Below are positions 7,656 through 16,694 of a stretch of 54,785 nt of DNA, piece after piece. The stretch is from Waterburya agarophytonicola KI4. GTDB taxonomy: Bacteria > Cyanobacteriota > Cyanobacteriia > Cyanobacteriales > Xenococcaceae. How positions within the stretch are numbered: position 1 is the first letter of the stretch; every line of letters begins with the position of its first letter. Under the pieces are notes generated by a model. The model was not told the DNA's origin. It saw only the letters and a list, made by a program, of their open reading frames with translations, and searched no databases. The DNA is taken from contig NZ_JADWDC010000030.1 in NCBI RefSeq assembly GCF_020640915.1, positions 1 through 54,785 of the forward strand, given 5' to 3'. Position numbers and translations under genes: made by a program.

Positions 7656-8348
7656 TTACTTGGTAACTTGTTGGGGATCGATATTAATAAAAGGTAATGT
7701 TCCTTCTCCTCCCATTACCAAAGGAAATTTACCATCCCATTTAGTAATAGCTTCTTTCTGTAAAAATGCGGGAGTTAAGGTCAATTTTTGTAGTCTTTGA
7801 GCTTCGGCTTGTCCTTTGGCTCGATTGATTTCTGCTTGGGCAGTTTTCTCTGCTTTCAAAGCTTCATAATCTGCTTGTTTAGCTTGTTGTTCGGCAATTT
7901 GTTTAGCTTCAATTGCTTTAGTGAATTCTGGAGAAAAGGAAACATTTACCAAAGAAACATCATCAACTAAAATACCATAGTCATTCAATCTTTCTTTTAG
8001 TTCAATATCAATTTCTTGTTTGACTTCTTTTCTCTTAGTAATAATTTCTTCCGCATTTTTTTGAGCCGTGGCAGCCTTTACTATCTCCGCCACCGCAGGA
8101 TTAATAATACGAGTAATTATTTCTGTTTCATCTCCTATACGCTGATAAATTGTATTAACTATGGGCATCATGAGATGCAAACCTTCATCTAAAATAGTAT
8201 CCTGTACTTTGCCAAAGCGCATTACCACCCCTCTTTGCCCTGCTTTTACTATGGCAAAAGGTTTGAGTACGCCGAACGCTAAAAAAAACAAAAAAGCTAT
8301 TCCACCATAAGTGGCTAGTTTATAAGGAAATTCTTTATTGATAGACAT
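7656..8348 (-). CDS. Prohibitin/SPFH family membrane protein, internally shortened
   Basis: 230 aa. A single N-terminal membrane anchor (about residues 12-30) is followed by the SPFH start V-K-A-G-Q-R-G-V-V-M-R-F-G-K-V, then G-L-H-L-M-M-P-I-V, and the C-terminal half N-P-A-V-A-E-I-V-K-A-A-T-A to coiled-coil A-E-A-Q-R-L-Q-K and a closing W-D-G-K-F-P-L-V-M-G-G. Compared with cyanobacterial prohibitins of about 260-280 aa, roughly 40-50 residues of the central SPFH beta-strands are missing between P-I-V (residue about 65) and N-T-I-Y-Q-R-I-G-D-E. The frame is open throughout. Family members form large ring assemblies on plasma or thylakoid membranes. Divergent from sufC. Confidence 0.85.
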   Translation of the reverse strand: MSINKEFPYKLATYGGIAFLFFLAFGVLKPFAIVKAGQRGVVMRFGKVQDTILDEGLHLMMPIVNTIYQRIGDETEIITRIINPAVAEIVKAATAQKNAEEIITKRKEVKQEIDIELKERLNDYGILVDDVSLVNVSFSPEFTKAIEAKQIAEQQAKQADYEALKAEKTAQAEINRAKGQAEAQRLQKLTLTPAFLQKEAITKWDGKFPLVMGGEGTLPFINIDPQQVTK

Positions 8349-8418
8349 AAAAATATTTTCCCGATCGCAGACTAAATTTTATATAGAGAGATTAATGATT
8401 ACCGATTAATTTTCGACT

Positions 8419-8446
8419 TTGACAACATCTAGGTTGTTAATGTAGT
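8419..8446 (+). promoter_or_regulatory. Candidate sufCDS promoter
   Basis: A perfect -35 hexamer TTGACA (8419-8424) and a weak -10 TGTAGT (8441-8446) are separated by 16 bp. The first SufR-type operator overlaps the -35 end and spacer, and the second lies just downstream, a layout suited to repression. Promoter strength and start site are inferred. Confidence 0.5.
8423..8436 (+). promoter_or_regulatory. SufR-type operator 1 (CAAC-N6-GTTG)
   Basis: CAAC at 8423-8426, six bases, GTTG at 8433-8436: an exact match to the CAAC-N6-GTTG site described for the cyanobacterial Fe-S repressor SufR. It lies 140 bp upstream of the sufC ATG. Confidence 0.8.
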
Positions 8447-8462
8447 CTACAATAGACTTAAA

Positions 8463-8476
8463 CAACAGTTTTGTTG
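8463..8476 (+). promoter_or_regulatory. SufR-type operator 2 (CAAC-N6-GTTG)
   Basis: CAAC at 8463-8466 and GTTG at 8473-8476, again with exactly six bases between. The dyad extends to AACAAC/GTTGTT. Exactly 40 bp separate the starts of the two sites, and the pair resembles the two-site SufR arrangement known ahead of sufBCDS. Confidence 0.8.
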
Positions 8477-8575
8477 TTTTAATATCCCAAGAAAAACAAA
8501 AATATATTTCTCATTCCTTGTCTGACATGAGTTTGGGAGTCTGCACAATAATCAAGATTGTTTATTTAACAAACA

Positions 8576-9352
8576 ATGAGCGAAACAATTTTATCAATAC
8601 GCAATCTAACAGCCAATGTTGACGATACACCTATCTTAAAAGGTGTTAACTTAGAAATCAATGCGGGAGAAGTTCACGCTATTATGGGGCGCAACGGTTC
8701 GGGAAAAAGCACCCTGTCTAAGATTATTGCAGGACATCCTGACTATGAAGTTACAGGGGGAGAAATTATTTATCAGGGTGAAAGTATTCTCGATAAAGAA
8801 CCCAACGAACGAGCTAATAGCGGTATATTTTTAGCTTTCCAGTATCCTTTGGCGATTCCAGGAGTAAGTAATTTAGACTTTATGCGGGTGGCTTACAATG
8901 CCAAGCGAAAGTATCAGGGATTAGAAGAAATCGATACTTTTGATTTTGAAGATTTGATTGAAGAGAAGCTAGAAGTGGTTAAAATGAACCCCAGCTTTTT
9001 GGAAAGAAGTCTCAACGAAGGATTTTCTGGGGGAGAGAAGAAGCGCAACGAAATTCTCCAGATGGCTTTATTAGATCCCACCCTAACTATTTTGGATGAA
9101 ATTGATTCTGGTTTGGATATTGATGCCCTAAGGATTGTTTCTGATGGGGTAAATCAGTTAAAGACTCCTGAGAAAGGTTATTTAGTCATTACTCACTATC
9201 AAAGACTCTTGGATTATATCGAACCAGATATTATTCATGTGATGAAAGACGGTGAAATTATTACTAGTGGCGGAAAAGAACTTGCTTTAGAATTGGAGAG
9301 TCGCGGTTACGACTTTCTCGACGATAAATCTACTGCGGGGGTTGGAGTTTAA
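8576..9352 (+). CDS. sufC: Fe-S cluster assembly ATPase SufC
   Basis: 258 aa. ABC-type ATPase of the SUF iron-sulfur scaffold; it pairs with SufB and SufD in the cytosol. Walker [10 protein letters not shown] at residues 38-46, the SufC-type signature F-S-G-G-E-K-K-R at 150-157, Walker B L-T-I-L-D-E at 170-175 followed by D-S-G-L-D. Full length. Its stop shares one base with the sufD start (TAATG), so translation is probably coupled. It is the first gene of the operon here: no sufB lies upstream, where the next gene is a divergent prohibitin homologue. Two SufR-type sites precede it. Confidence 0.97.
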   Translation: MSETILSIRNLTANVDDTPILKGVNLEINAGEVHAIMGRNGSGKSTLSKIIAGHPDYEVTGGEIIYQGESILDKEPNERANSGIFLAFQYPLAIPGVSNLDFMRVAYNAKRKYQGLEEIDTFDFEDLIEEKLEVVKMNPSFLERSLNEGFSGGEKKRNEILQMALLDPTLTILDEIDSGLDIDALRIVSDGVNQLKTPEKGYLVITHYQRLLDYIEPDIIHVMKDGEIITSGGKELALELESRGYDFLDDKSTAGVGV

Positions 9353-10671
9353 TGGCGGTACAAATTCCCTTTGCAACCATTTCCCAAGTAACTGAATCTG
9401 CGGTAGTAGAAGATATTTTCTTGACGGGTTTATTGCAGCAGTGCCAGATAGATAAAAACCAACCCCAGTGGTTGCGAGATGTTCGCCAACAGGCTAATTC
9501 TTGGTTGTCTCGTTTGTCTGTACCTACCCGTAAGGATGAAGATTGGCGGTTTATCGATTTATCGGATTTAACTCAGACAAAATTTGTTACTTCATCTGTT
9601 ATGAGGGCGAATGGCTATTCGCCCCTAGAGAAAACGGAAAACAGTCGCATGGTTTTTGTTAATGGAATATACAATACTGAATTTTCCAACATTAACGGAT
9701 TACCTAAAGAGGTATATGTGGGGGATCTAAATAATTTACCTCAAGAATATGATGCGAAGGAATATTTTGCTCAATGTCATGGCGCGCAAGATGTTTTTAC
9801 TAGCCTGAATACCGCAGGTGGTAACAATGTGACAGTAATCTGGGCAAACAAAAATACTATAGTTGAAACCCCAATTCATTTGGTATTTATTACTGATGGG
9901 GAATCTGAATCTATCTTTACCCAGCCACGCATGTTGGTAGTAGGAGAAACAGGATCTAGTATTTCTTTGCTAGAAGAATATACAGGTGTGGGGGAATACT
10001 TTACTAATGCCGTTACAGAAGTGTACCTCAAAGAAAATGCCAGAGTAAATCATACTCGTCTACAAGAAGAATCTAAAAGTAGCTATCATATCGGTAAAAC
10101 CGCCATATCTCAAGAACGAGATAGTCACTATACAATTAATGAAATTAATTTAGGTGCAAAACTATTTCGTCATAACCCAGAAGTATTGCAGCAGGGAGAA
10201 CAAACCGAGAGTAATCTTAATGGCTTAACGATCGCAATGGAAGAACAAACTTCCGATACCCATAGTATTGTTGCTCTTACCAAACCTTGCGGGAATACCA
10301 ATCAACTGCATAAATGTATTGTAGGCGATCGCGCTCATACAGTATTTAATGGCAAGGTATTTGTTACCAAAGAAGCCCAGATGACAGATGCTACCCAATT
10401 AAACCGCAACTTAATGCTTTCTCCTAAAGCCAGGGTGGATACAAAGCCTGAATTACAAATTACTGCGGATAACGTCAAATGCGCTCATGGTGCAACGGTA
10501 AGTCAACTAGAAGCCGACGAAATATTTTATCTCCGCAGTCGTGGTTTAGATGAAAACGATGCCAATCAATTATTAATTGATGCCTTTGCAGCGGAAATCA
10601 TCGATCGCCTTCCCCTGGAATCATTACAAACTAAAATTACAGAAACAATTAAACAAAAAGTCAGCAATTGA
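9352..10671 (+). CDS. sufD: Fe-S cluster assembly protein SufD
   Basis: 439 aa. Beta-helix partner of SufB in the SufBC2D scaffold. The N-terminal part carries the [17 protein letters not shown] block typical of SufD; the C-terminal core shows V-F-N-G-K-V-F-V, then [13 protein letters not shown], then [22 protein letters not shown] and the final Y-L-R-S-R-G-L. A 20-bp palindromic repeat (9605-9624) is embedded in frame near residue 86-92 and adds the odd peptide R-A-N-G-Y-S-P. Overlaps sufC by one base. Confidence 0.95.
   Translation: MAVQIPFATISQVTESAVVEDIFLTGLLQQCQIDKNQPQWLRDVRQQANSWLSRLSVPTRKDEDWRFIDLSDLTQTKFVTSSVMRANGYSPLEKTENSRMVFVNGIYNTEFSNINGLPKEVYVGDLNNLPQEYDAKEYFAQCHGAQDVFTSLNTAGGNNVTVIWANKNTIVETPIHLVFITDGESESIFTQPRMLVVGETGSSISLLEEYTGVGEYFTNAVTEVYLKENARVNHTRLQEESKSSYHIGKTAISQERDSHYTINEINLGAKLFRHNPEVLQQGEQTESNLNGLTIAMEEQTSDTHSIVALTKPCGNTNQLHKCIVGDRAHTVFNGKVFVTKEAQMTDATQLNRNLMLSPKARVDTKPELQITADNVKCAHGATVSQLEADEIFYLRSRGLDENDANQLLIDAFAAEIIDRLPLESLQTKITETIKQKVSN
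9605..9624. repeat. Palindromic repeat inside sufD
   Basis: A perfect 8-bp stem, GGGCGAAT and ATTCGCCC, around a 4-base loop GGCT. This hairpin core matches, from memory, a short dispersed palindrome common in cyanobacterial intergenic DNA. Here it sits in frame within a conserved gene. Confidence 0.7.
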
Positions 10672-10693
10672 AGAGCAATACATAGGTAAACTA

Positions 10694-11953
10694 ATGACTT
10701 TAATCCAATCAAAAACTTTGGGCGATCGCGTAAGAGGCGACTTTCCGATTTTACATCAAGAAGTTAACGACAATCCTTTAATCTACTTTGATAGTGCTGC
10801 TTCTTCCCAAAAACCCCAAGCAGTATTGGACGTGCTGCAACACTACTATCAATGGGATAATGCTAATGTCCATCGTGGCGCACATACCCTCAGCGGTAGA
10901 GCAACGGATGCCTATGAAGGTGCGCGGGATAAAGTCGCTCAGTTTATTAATGCTGCTTCTCGCGATGAGATTATCTATACTCGCAATGCTAGCGAAGCAA
11001 TTAACTTGGTAGCCTATAGCTGGGGTTTGGCTAATCTAAATCCAGGGGATGAGATTATTCTTTCGGTAATGGAACACCACAGCAACATTGTTCCTTGGCA
11101 AATTATTGCTCAAAAAACTGGTGCAATCTTGAAATATGTCGAATTAACTTCGACTGAAGAGTTTGACTTCGAGCAGTATAAATCTTTCCTATCGGATAAA
11201 ACCAGACTGGTTTCAATCGTTCATGTTTCCAATACTTTGGGTGTAATTAATCCAGTCGAAGCTATTACCCAAGAAGCTCATAAACATGGCGCAAAAGTAT
11301 TAATTGATGCTTGTCAAAGTGTGCCTCATATGCGTATTGATGTGCAAGCAATGGATTGTGATTGGCTAGTAGCCTCAGGACACAAAATGTGTGCCACTAC
11401 GGGAATTGGCTTCCTTTACGGTAAAAAAGATATCTTATTGGCAATGCCTCCCTTTATGGGCGGTGGAGAAATGATTGATGAGGTATTTTTAGACCATTCC
11501 ACTTATGGCGATTTACCCCATAAATTTGAAGCTGGTACTCCTGCTATCGGCGAAGCGATCGCTTTAGGTGCAGCAGTAGACTATCTTAATAGCATAGGCA
11601 TGGATAATATTCATGCTTACGAAGAGGAATTAACTGCTTATTTATTCAAGAAACTAGAAACTATTCCCAACCTTAGAATATATGGTGCCAAGCCCACTTC
11701 TGGAGGCAAAGGTAGAGCCGCACTAGCTGCATTTAACGTCGAGGGAATACACGCCAGCGACTTGGCAACCTTGTTAGATCATGATGGTATTGCCATTCGC
11801 TCTGGTCATCATTGCACCCAACCTCTCCATCGTATCTTTAATGCTTCAGGTAGTGCCAGAGCTAGCTTGTATTTTTATAATACTCGTGAAGAGATTGACA
11901 CTTTTATAACAGCTTTAAAAAATACTATTGATTTCTTTCAAAGTCTGAATTGA
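10694..11953 (+). CDS. sufS: Cysteine desulfurase SufS
   Basis: 419 aa from the ATG at 10694; the frame extends upstream into sufD but conserved sequence begins after this ATG. PLP enzyme that takes sulfur from cysteine (releasing alanine) for the SUF scaffold. The PLP lysine K231 is in A-S-G-H-K-M, and the persulfide cysteine C374 is in [11 protein letters not shown], the SufS/group II pattern. Other landmarks: [10 protein letters not shown] near 58-67 and [10 protein letters not shown] near 97-106. Lies 22 bp after sufD as the last gene of the operon; a hairpin terminator follows. Confidence 0.97.
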   Translation: MTLIQSKTLGDRVRGDFPILHQEVNDNPLIYFDSAASSQKPQAVLDVLQHYYQWDNANVHRGAHTLSGRATDAYEGARDKVAQFINAASRDEIIYTRNASEAINLVAYSWGLANLNPGDEIILSVMEHHSNIVPWQIIAQKTGAILKYVELTSTEEFDFEQYKSFLSDKTRLVSIVHVSNTLGVINPVEAITQEAHKHGAKVLIDACQSVPHMRIDVQAMDCDWLVASGHKMCATTGIGFLYGKKDILLAMPPFMGGGEMIDEVFLDHSTYGDLPHKFEAGTPAIGEAIALGAAVDYLNSIGMDNIHAYEEELTAYLFKKLETIPNLRIYGAKPTSGGKGRAALAAFNVEGIHASDLATLLDHDGIAIRSGHHCTQPLHRIFNASGSARASLYFYNTREEIDTFITALKNTIDFFQSLN

Positions 11954-11973
11954 TCAAATATATAAGTCTGAAT

Positions 11974-11997
11974 AAACCAGTTATTCAACTGGTTTTA
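11974..11997. terminator. Bidirectional hairpin terminator after sufS
   Basis: AAACCAGTT and AACTGGTTT form a perfect 9-bp stem around ATTC, followed by T-rich TTTATC on the plus strand. The hairpin overlaps the last codons of the convergent phosphatase gene (stop at 11981). Confidence 0.65.
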
Positions 11998-13426
11998 TCT
12001 GCATCACAATAGAAGTCATGTCATCGCCACATTTGTTGTTTGTACCGCTAAACTGCTTAACTTGATAAAAAACATGGTCGAGTATTTCTTCTGGGGTTTC
12101 CAGATGCTGACAAGCCCATTTAAAGCAGAGACAGAGGTTTTCTTCATCAAAGCGATCGCCTTCTTCATTGGCTGCATCGGTAAAACCGTCCGTGTAATAA
12201 ATAATTGTATCCCCAGGAGAAAGCTGTACCGTAGCGTCTTCATACTCTGATTCCATATCTAAACCAATCAACATTCCCCAACTGTCTAATTTTTCTAGAG
12301 TATTGGTTGCACTGCGCCATAGTAGGGGAGGATTATGAGCAGCATTAGTAAAAGAAAGAGTTTGTTTTTGGGGATTGTATTCAGAATAAAACATACTCAC
12401 GAAGCGGTGAGAGTTTTCTAGATCGGCATACATCACCCGATTGAGATGGCGCATAATTTTGGCAGGAGAATGACGATTCAGTACTTCTGCTCGCAGCATT
12501 CCCCTTGTCATAGTCATAATCAATCCTGCGGGGACACCTTTGCCCATCACATCTCCTATCACGATACTCCAGGGTACATCGGAGGCTAATTCTGGTTTAC
12601 CTTGTTCGAGGCGATCGTAATTAGTTGGAATAAAGTCATAGTAATCTCCACCGACGCGGTTGGCAGTTTCGCATTTAGCTGCGATCGCCAGACCTTTAAT
12701 TTCAGGACATTTACTAGGTAAAAGACGTAACTGAATTTCTGAAGCGATTTCTAATTCTCTGTCTTGTCTTTCTTTAGAGCGTAATTCTACTGTTAGTTCG
12801 TGATTGGCGATCGCAACTGCTGTTTGATCTGCAACTAGTTGAGTCAGTTTTCTTCTAGTTGGCGTCCAGATATATTCCGTATCAATACTAAATACATAAA
12901 GACGACCTTGCTCGATATTTTTAACCAGAATTGGAGTCCCAAAAAACTGAATTGTCGACTCTAATTCTTGACTAATCTGTTTGTCGAGAATTTCTGATAG
13001 TTGGGCAGATACATTAACTGTTTTGTCTCGATTAACCGCAGATTGATTAATTTGATATTTTACTCGTTCAAAAAGCTGTCGAACTTCTAAGCCTACTTTA
13101 TTATCTTGACAATGAATTTGCTCTAAATGTACTTTGTTTCCCTTATATAAAACTAAAGCTCCACCAATCGAATCGGTTACTCTAGCTGCCATTAGGGGAG
13201 TTAATTCTAAAAACTGATTCAAGTTACTAAAACTACGCAGGGCAAAGCCCAACGAGCTTAATAAATCTTGAACTTTATTTTGTTCTCTTTGCAGGTTAGC
13301 CACTAATTCTTTTAGTGCCACAATAGGATTAGTATCTCCCTTTGAGGGTTGACCAACACTATTATTTTCTTGAGAGGGATGGCTATGAGAAGGTACGACA
13401 GTCATGGCCTCTACAAATTTAGACAT
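11981..13426 (-). CDS. GAF/SpoIIE-type PP2C serine phosphatase
   Basis: 481 aa. The N-terminal 60 residues are polar. A GAF-like sensor region spans about 60-230 and ends with A-D-Q-T-A-V-A-I-A-N-H-E-L, then a short helical linker (E-R-Q-D-R-E-L-E-I-A-S-E-I-Q-L-R-L-L-P). The PP2C-like SpoIIE/RsbU domain has the metal-binding blocks G-G-D-Y-Y-D-F, then G-D-V-M-G-K-G-V-P-A-G-L-I-M and Y-Y-T-D-G-F-T-D-A, and ends G-D-D-M-T. Such proteins dephosphorylate anti-sigma-antagonist partners in partner-switching modules. No STAS or anti-sigma kinase partner lies in this window. Convergent with sufS. Confidence 0.92.
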   Translation of the reverse strand: MSKFVEAMTVVPSHSHPSQENNSVGQPSKGDTNPIVALKELVANLQREQNKVQDLLSSLGFALRSFSNLNQFLELTPLMAARVTDSIGGALVLYKGNKVHLEQIHCQDNKVGLEVRQLFERVKYQINQSAVNRDKTVNVSAQLSEILDKQISQELESTIQFFGTPILVKNIEQGRLYVFSIDTEYIWTPTRRKLTQLVADQTAVAIANHELTVELRSKERQDRELEIASEIQLRLLPSKCPEIKGLAIAAKCETANRVGGDYYDFIPTNYDRLEQGKPELASDVPWSIVIGDVMGKGVPAGLIMTMTRGMLRAEVLNRHSPAKIMRHLNRVMYADLENSHRFVSMFYSEYNPQKQTLSFTNAAHNPPLLWRSATNTLEKLDSWGMLIGLDMESEYEDATVQLSPGDTIIYYTDGFTDAANEEGDRFDEENLCLCFKWACQHLETPEEILDHVFYQVKQFSGTNNKCGDDMTSIVMQIKPVE

Positions 13427-13683
13427 TAGTTTTTCAATTCATCGGTCAAAGATAAAATCAAAGTACAGCGATAATAAAATACTCGATCAAATAGTATTAA
13501 AATGATTTCTAGACTGCTAGAATCGACAATTACCTAAGGATAAATCAATCAAAACAGTACTTATATTTTATTCATCTGAATATTTGGTTGATTTATGATA
13601 ACTCGAAATAGCTAATACGCCAAGGAGATAAAATAAAACTCATAAAAATTGATCAAAGAAGATGATTATTATATGTATTTTAT

Positions 13684-15138
13684 TTAACCATTGAGTAAAG
13701 CTTCGACAAATTCGTAACTGGAAAAAGGTCGTAAATCCTCAATTCCTTCCCCCGCACCAATAAAACGAATTGGCAAATTTAGCTGTTGAGTTACTGCCAA
13801 AGCCACACCACCCTTAGCACTACCATCCAATTTTGTCAATACCACTCCACTCAGATTGGCAGCCTCAGAAAATACTTGGGCTTGACGTAAGCCATTTTGT
13901 CCTAAGGTTGCATCTAATACTAACAAAGATTCTACTTTGGCATCCGCAGCTTTTTTGTCTATAATTCGACGTATCTTAGCTAACTCTGCCATTAAATTTT
14001 GTTTGTTTTGCAGTCTTCCTGCGGTATCTACTAATAATAATTCAGTATTTTTAGCTTGAGCAGCAGCGATCGCATCATATACTACCGCAGCAGGATCGGT
14101 ATTTTTGCCTGGGTTAGCGATTACGGGGGTATTAGTACGCTCGCCCCACACTTTAACTTGTTGTACCGCAGCAGCACGAAAAGTATCGGCAGCAGCAATC
14201 ATACAGGTATAGCCAGATTTTTGACCGAGATTAGCCAACTTGCCAATTGTAGTGGTTTTTCCCGCCCCATTTACTCCTGTTAAGAGCCAAATATTAAACT
14301 CTCCTTGTTCGGGAACAAATGCTTTATCTTCTTTTCCTGCTAAAGGTTTATCGAGGATATCTTGGAGAATAGTTTTAAGATAGGCGATCGCCCCGTCTGG
14401 TGGCAAGGCTTCTGCTTTGAGTTTTGTCTGTAGAGTCTCAATAATATAGTCAGTGGCTTCAATTCCCACATCTGCTTGGAGTAATAGACTTTCAATTTCC
14501 ATTACCGCGTCGTCGTTGAGAGGACCTTTTCCGACAATAGATTTTAATTGATTGACCAAACCAATGCGAGTTTTACCCAAGCCCTGACGTAGTTTAGTCA
14601 GCCAGCTAATTTCTTCCTCGGAGACATCTTCGGCAGATCTACCACTATCTGCTAATACTTTAGAAGACCAAACAAAATCTTCGTCTAATTCTACTTCTTC
14701 AATAGCTTTTTCTTCGGGAGTTGCGATCGCTGTTTCTTTAAGCTTTTCTAATCCCTGAGACTTTTGCATCCAAGCGGGAACATTTGCTGTAGTTGCGGTT
14801 TCTTCTACTTGGACTTCTTGTTCTATTGTTTCCGTTTCTTCGGCTTCTTCTGGTGCAATAATCTCTTCAGATTCTTGAGTTTCAGTAACATCCTCAGTTT
14901 CGTCTATTTCTTCAGTATCCGACTCGGCTGTTTCCACTTCTGTTTTGGCTTGGGCTTCCCCTTTCCGTTGCTGAATATTTTGATAAGCAGCCTTGGCAAA
15001 AGCAAGATAATCAGGTTCGGCTATTTCCTCTGAAGATTCCCCTGTAGACTCTGTACTTACTTCGGGTTTAGTTTCAGCGGGAGTTACTTCTGATTGCTTT
15101 TCTTGTGTTTTTTCGTTACGGCGAAACCAATTAAACAT
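13684..15138 (-). CDS. ftsY: Signal recognition particle receptor FtsY
   Basis: 484 aa from the ATG at 15138 (M-F-N-W-F-R-R-N-E, the usual FtsY start); a TTG 18 codons upstream is open but adds only Ser-rich sequence. Long acidic, Thr/Glu-rich A domain (about residues 10-160) that would help membrane association, then the four-helix N domain and the SRP-type GTPase: G-V-N-G-A-G-K-T-T-T-I-G-K-L-A, D-T-F-R-A-A-A, D-T-A-G-R-L, and T-K-L-D-G-S-A-K-G-G. Receives SRP-ribosome complexes at the membrane. Single gene; the downstream spacer separates it from the phosphatase gene. Confidence 0.97.
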   Translation of the reverse strand: MFNWFRRNEKTQEKQSEVTPAETKPEVSTESTGESSEEIAEPDYLAFAKAAYQNIQQRKGEAQAKTEVETAESDTEEIDETEDVTETQESEEIIAPEEAEETETIEQEVQVEETATTANVPAWMQKSQGLEKLKETAIATPEEKAIEEVELDEDFVWSSKVLADSGRSAEDVSEEEISWLTKLRQGLGKTRIGLVNQLKSIVGKGPLNDDAVMEIESLLLQADVGIEATDYIIETLQTKLKAEALPPDGAIAYLKTILQDILDKPLAGKEDKAFVPEQGEFNIWLLTGVNGAGKTTTIGKLANLGQKSGYTCMIAAADTFRAAAVQQVKVWGERTNTPVIANPGKNTDPAAVVYDAIAAAQAKNTELLLVDTAGRLQNKQNLMAELAKIRRIIDKKAADAKVESLLVLDATLGQNGLRQAQVFSEAANLSGVVLTKLDGSAKGGVALAVTQQLNLPIRFIGAGEGIEDLRPFSSYEFVEALLNG

Positions 15139-15577
15139 TGTATTAGAAGAAGATGAACCTGGGTTTTTATCACTTAAAGATGATAATACCAAGGTTCGTC
15201 CAATTGTTGATTTGACAATTTGGTGTTGATTACACTACCAGCAGTGTTTGAGAAGAATTTGTATGTTGCAATCTAGATTCTTGACTCTAGTTAATAACGA
15301 TCCAATAAATTTTTTTCGTGGCTAATTTATCATAACTTTGGGAATCGGCTCGTTTTTCCTTAGAACAAGGAGAATACCAACAAGCGATCGCAACTTTATC
15401 GGAAATACTAAAGTCTTAGGGAAATAATGCGCCCCCAGCAATTAATCGAATTAAAACAGTGTTTTATTGAGGCTTATATTTATTGATTCCTATTAGACTT
15501 AGACCTCTTACAGAAATAACTAAGTACTTATGCAAGAAGTCTAATGATCGATGGTCAATGGTCAATGACAATATGAA
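15139..15577. other. 439-bp stretch between ftsY and ychF
   Basis: Holds a TPR-like coding remnant on the plus strand (15339-15486) and a small heptamer repeat ATGGTCA, ATGGTCA near 15551-15564. The upstream 200 bp presumably carries the ftsY promoter, but I cannot place it. Confidence 0.45.
15339..15486 (+). pseudogene. Possible remnant of a TPR-type gene
   Basis: In one frame 15339-15419 reads W-E-S-A-R-F-S-L-E-Q-G-E-Y-Q-Q-A-I-A-T-L, a typical tetratricopeptide helix pair, ending at a TAG. Shifted by two bases, 15427-15486 reads M-R-P-Q-Q-L-I-E-L-K-Q-C-F-I-E-A-Y-I-Y and then a TGA. Two adjacent protein-like pieces in different frames suggest a broken gene. The pieces are short, so chance is possible. 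Confidence 0.3.
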
Positions 15578-16669
15578 TTATCCGCCAATACGAAATTCGA
15601 TTACATCTCCTTCTTGAACGACATAATCTTTTCCTTCTAAACGTAGCAAACCTTTTTCTCTGGCTGCGCCTTTCGAGCGAGTCTCTACTAGATCTTCATA
15701 GCTAATGGTTTCGGCTTTAATGAATTTCTTTTCAAAATCTGTATGAATTACTGCTGCTGCTTGGGGTGCTTTCATTCCTGCTGTAATCGTCCAGGCGCGA
15801 GTTTCGGTTTCTCCTGTAGTGAGATAGGTACGCAAACCCAAAAGGTCATAAGTTGCTCTAATTAGGGATTTTAAGCCTCCTTCTTCTACGCCTAATGCTT
15901 CGAGAAAGTCTTTGGTTTCCTCTTCCGATAGCTCGATTAGTTCGGACTCTACTTGAGCAGACACTATTACTACTTTGGCATCTTCGTCTTGGGCAAATTT
16001 ACGGACTTCTTCCACCCATTCGTTGCCAGTTGCCAAGTCGTCTTCCGAGACATTGGTGGCATAGATAATTGGTTTGTTACTAAGTAATCCTAAAGACTTA
16101 ATAATTAATTGCTCGTCTTCGGATAAACCCATACTGCGAACAGATTGACCGTCATCGAGAACTGTTCTAATCTTATTGAGTAATTCTACTTCTGCTTGGG
16201 CATTTTTATCGTTTTTTGCTTGTTTGCGCTGTTTGGCAATACGTCGGTCTACTTGATCTAAATCCGCTAAGATTAGCTCTAGATTGATGATTTCAATATC
16301 TCGTACTGGCTCGACAGATCCAGCCACGTGAATGATATCATCATCATCAAAACAACGTACCATATGAACGATGGCATCAACTTCGCGGATATTGGCGAGA
16401 AATTTATTGCCCAATCCTTCTCCTTTACTTGCACCTTTAACTAAACCTGCAATATCAACAAACTCGATTCTCGTGGGAACAATTTTTTGCGAGTTAGATA
16501 GTCTTGAAAGTACTTCCAGGCGATTATCGGGGACAGATACTACTCCAACATTGGGTTCGATGGTGCAAAAAGGAAAGTTAGCTGCATCCGCCTTAGCGTT
16601 GGCAACTAAGGCATTAAACATGGTAGATTTACCCACATTGGGTAGTCCGACGATTCCTGCTCTTAACAT
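15578..16669 (-). CDS. ychF: Redox-responsive ATPase/GTPase YchF
   Basis: 363 aa, exact family length. OBG-like P-loop NTPase that binds ribosomes; bacterial members prefer ATP. P-loop G-L-P-N-V-G-K-S-T near residues 8-16, G3 D-I-A-G-L-V-K-G-A, a NKxD-equivalent N-V-S-E-D, and the C-terminal TGS domain with [10 protein letters not shown] and the final [10 protein letters not shown]. Starts at an ATG directly before M-L-R-A-G-I-V-G. Separated from the response regulator by 25 bp on the same strand, the regulator lying downstream of nothing else in this direction, so a two-gene transcript is possible. Confidence 0.97.
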   Translation of the reverse strand: MLRAGIVGLPNVGKSTMFNALVANAKADAANFPFCTIEPNVGVVSVPDNRLEVLSRLSNSQKIVPTRIEFVDIAGLVKGASKGEGLGNKFLANIREVDAIVHMVRCFDDDDIIHVAGSVEPVRDIEIINLELILADLDQVDRRIAKQRKQAKNDKNAQAEVELLNKIRTVLDDGQSVRSMGLSEDEQLIIKSLGLLSNKPIIYATNVSEDDLATGNEWVEEVRKFAQDEDAKVVIVSAQVESELIELSEEETKDFLEALGVEEGGLKSLIRATYDLLGLRTYLTTGETETRAWTITAGMKAPQAAAVIHTDFEKKFIKAETISYEDLVETRSKGAAREKGLLRLEGKDYVVQEGDVIEFRIGG

Positions 16670-16694
16670 TATGGCTTGTGTAGACTCTTAGGTA

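Noticed and set aside
10577-10693. Longer SufS starting inside sufD
   Set aside because: The extra residues overlap sufD in another frame and are not SufS-like; the ATG at 10694 fits family length.
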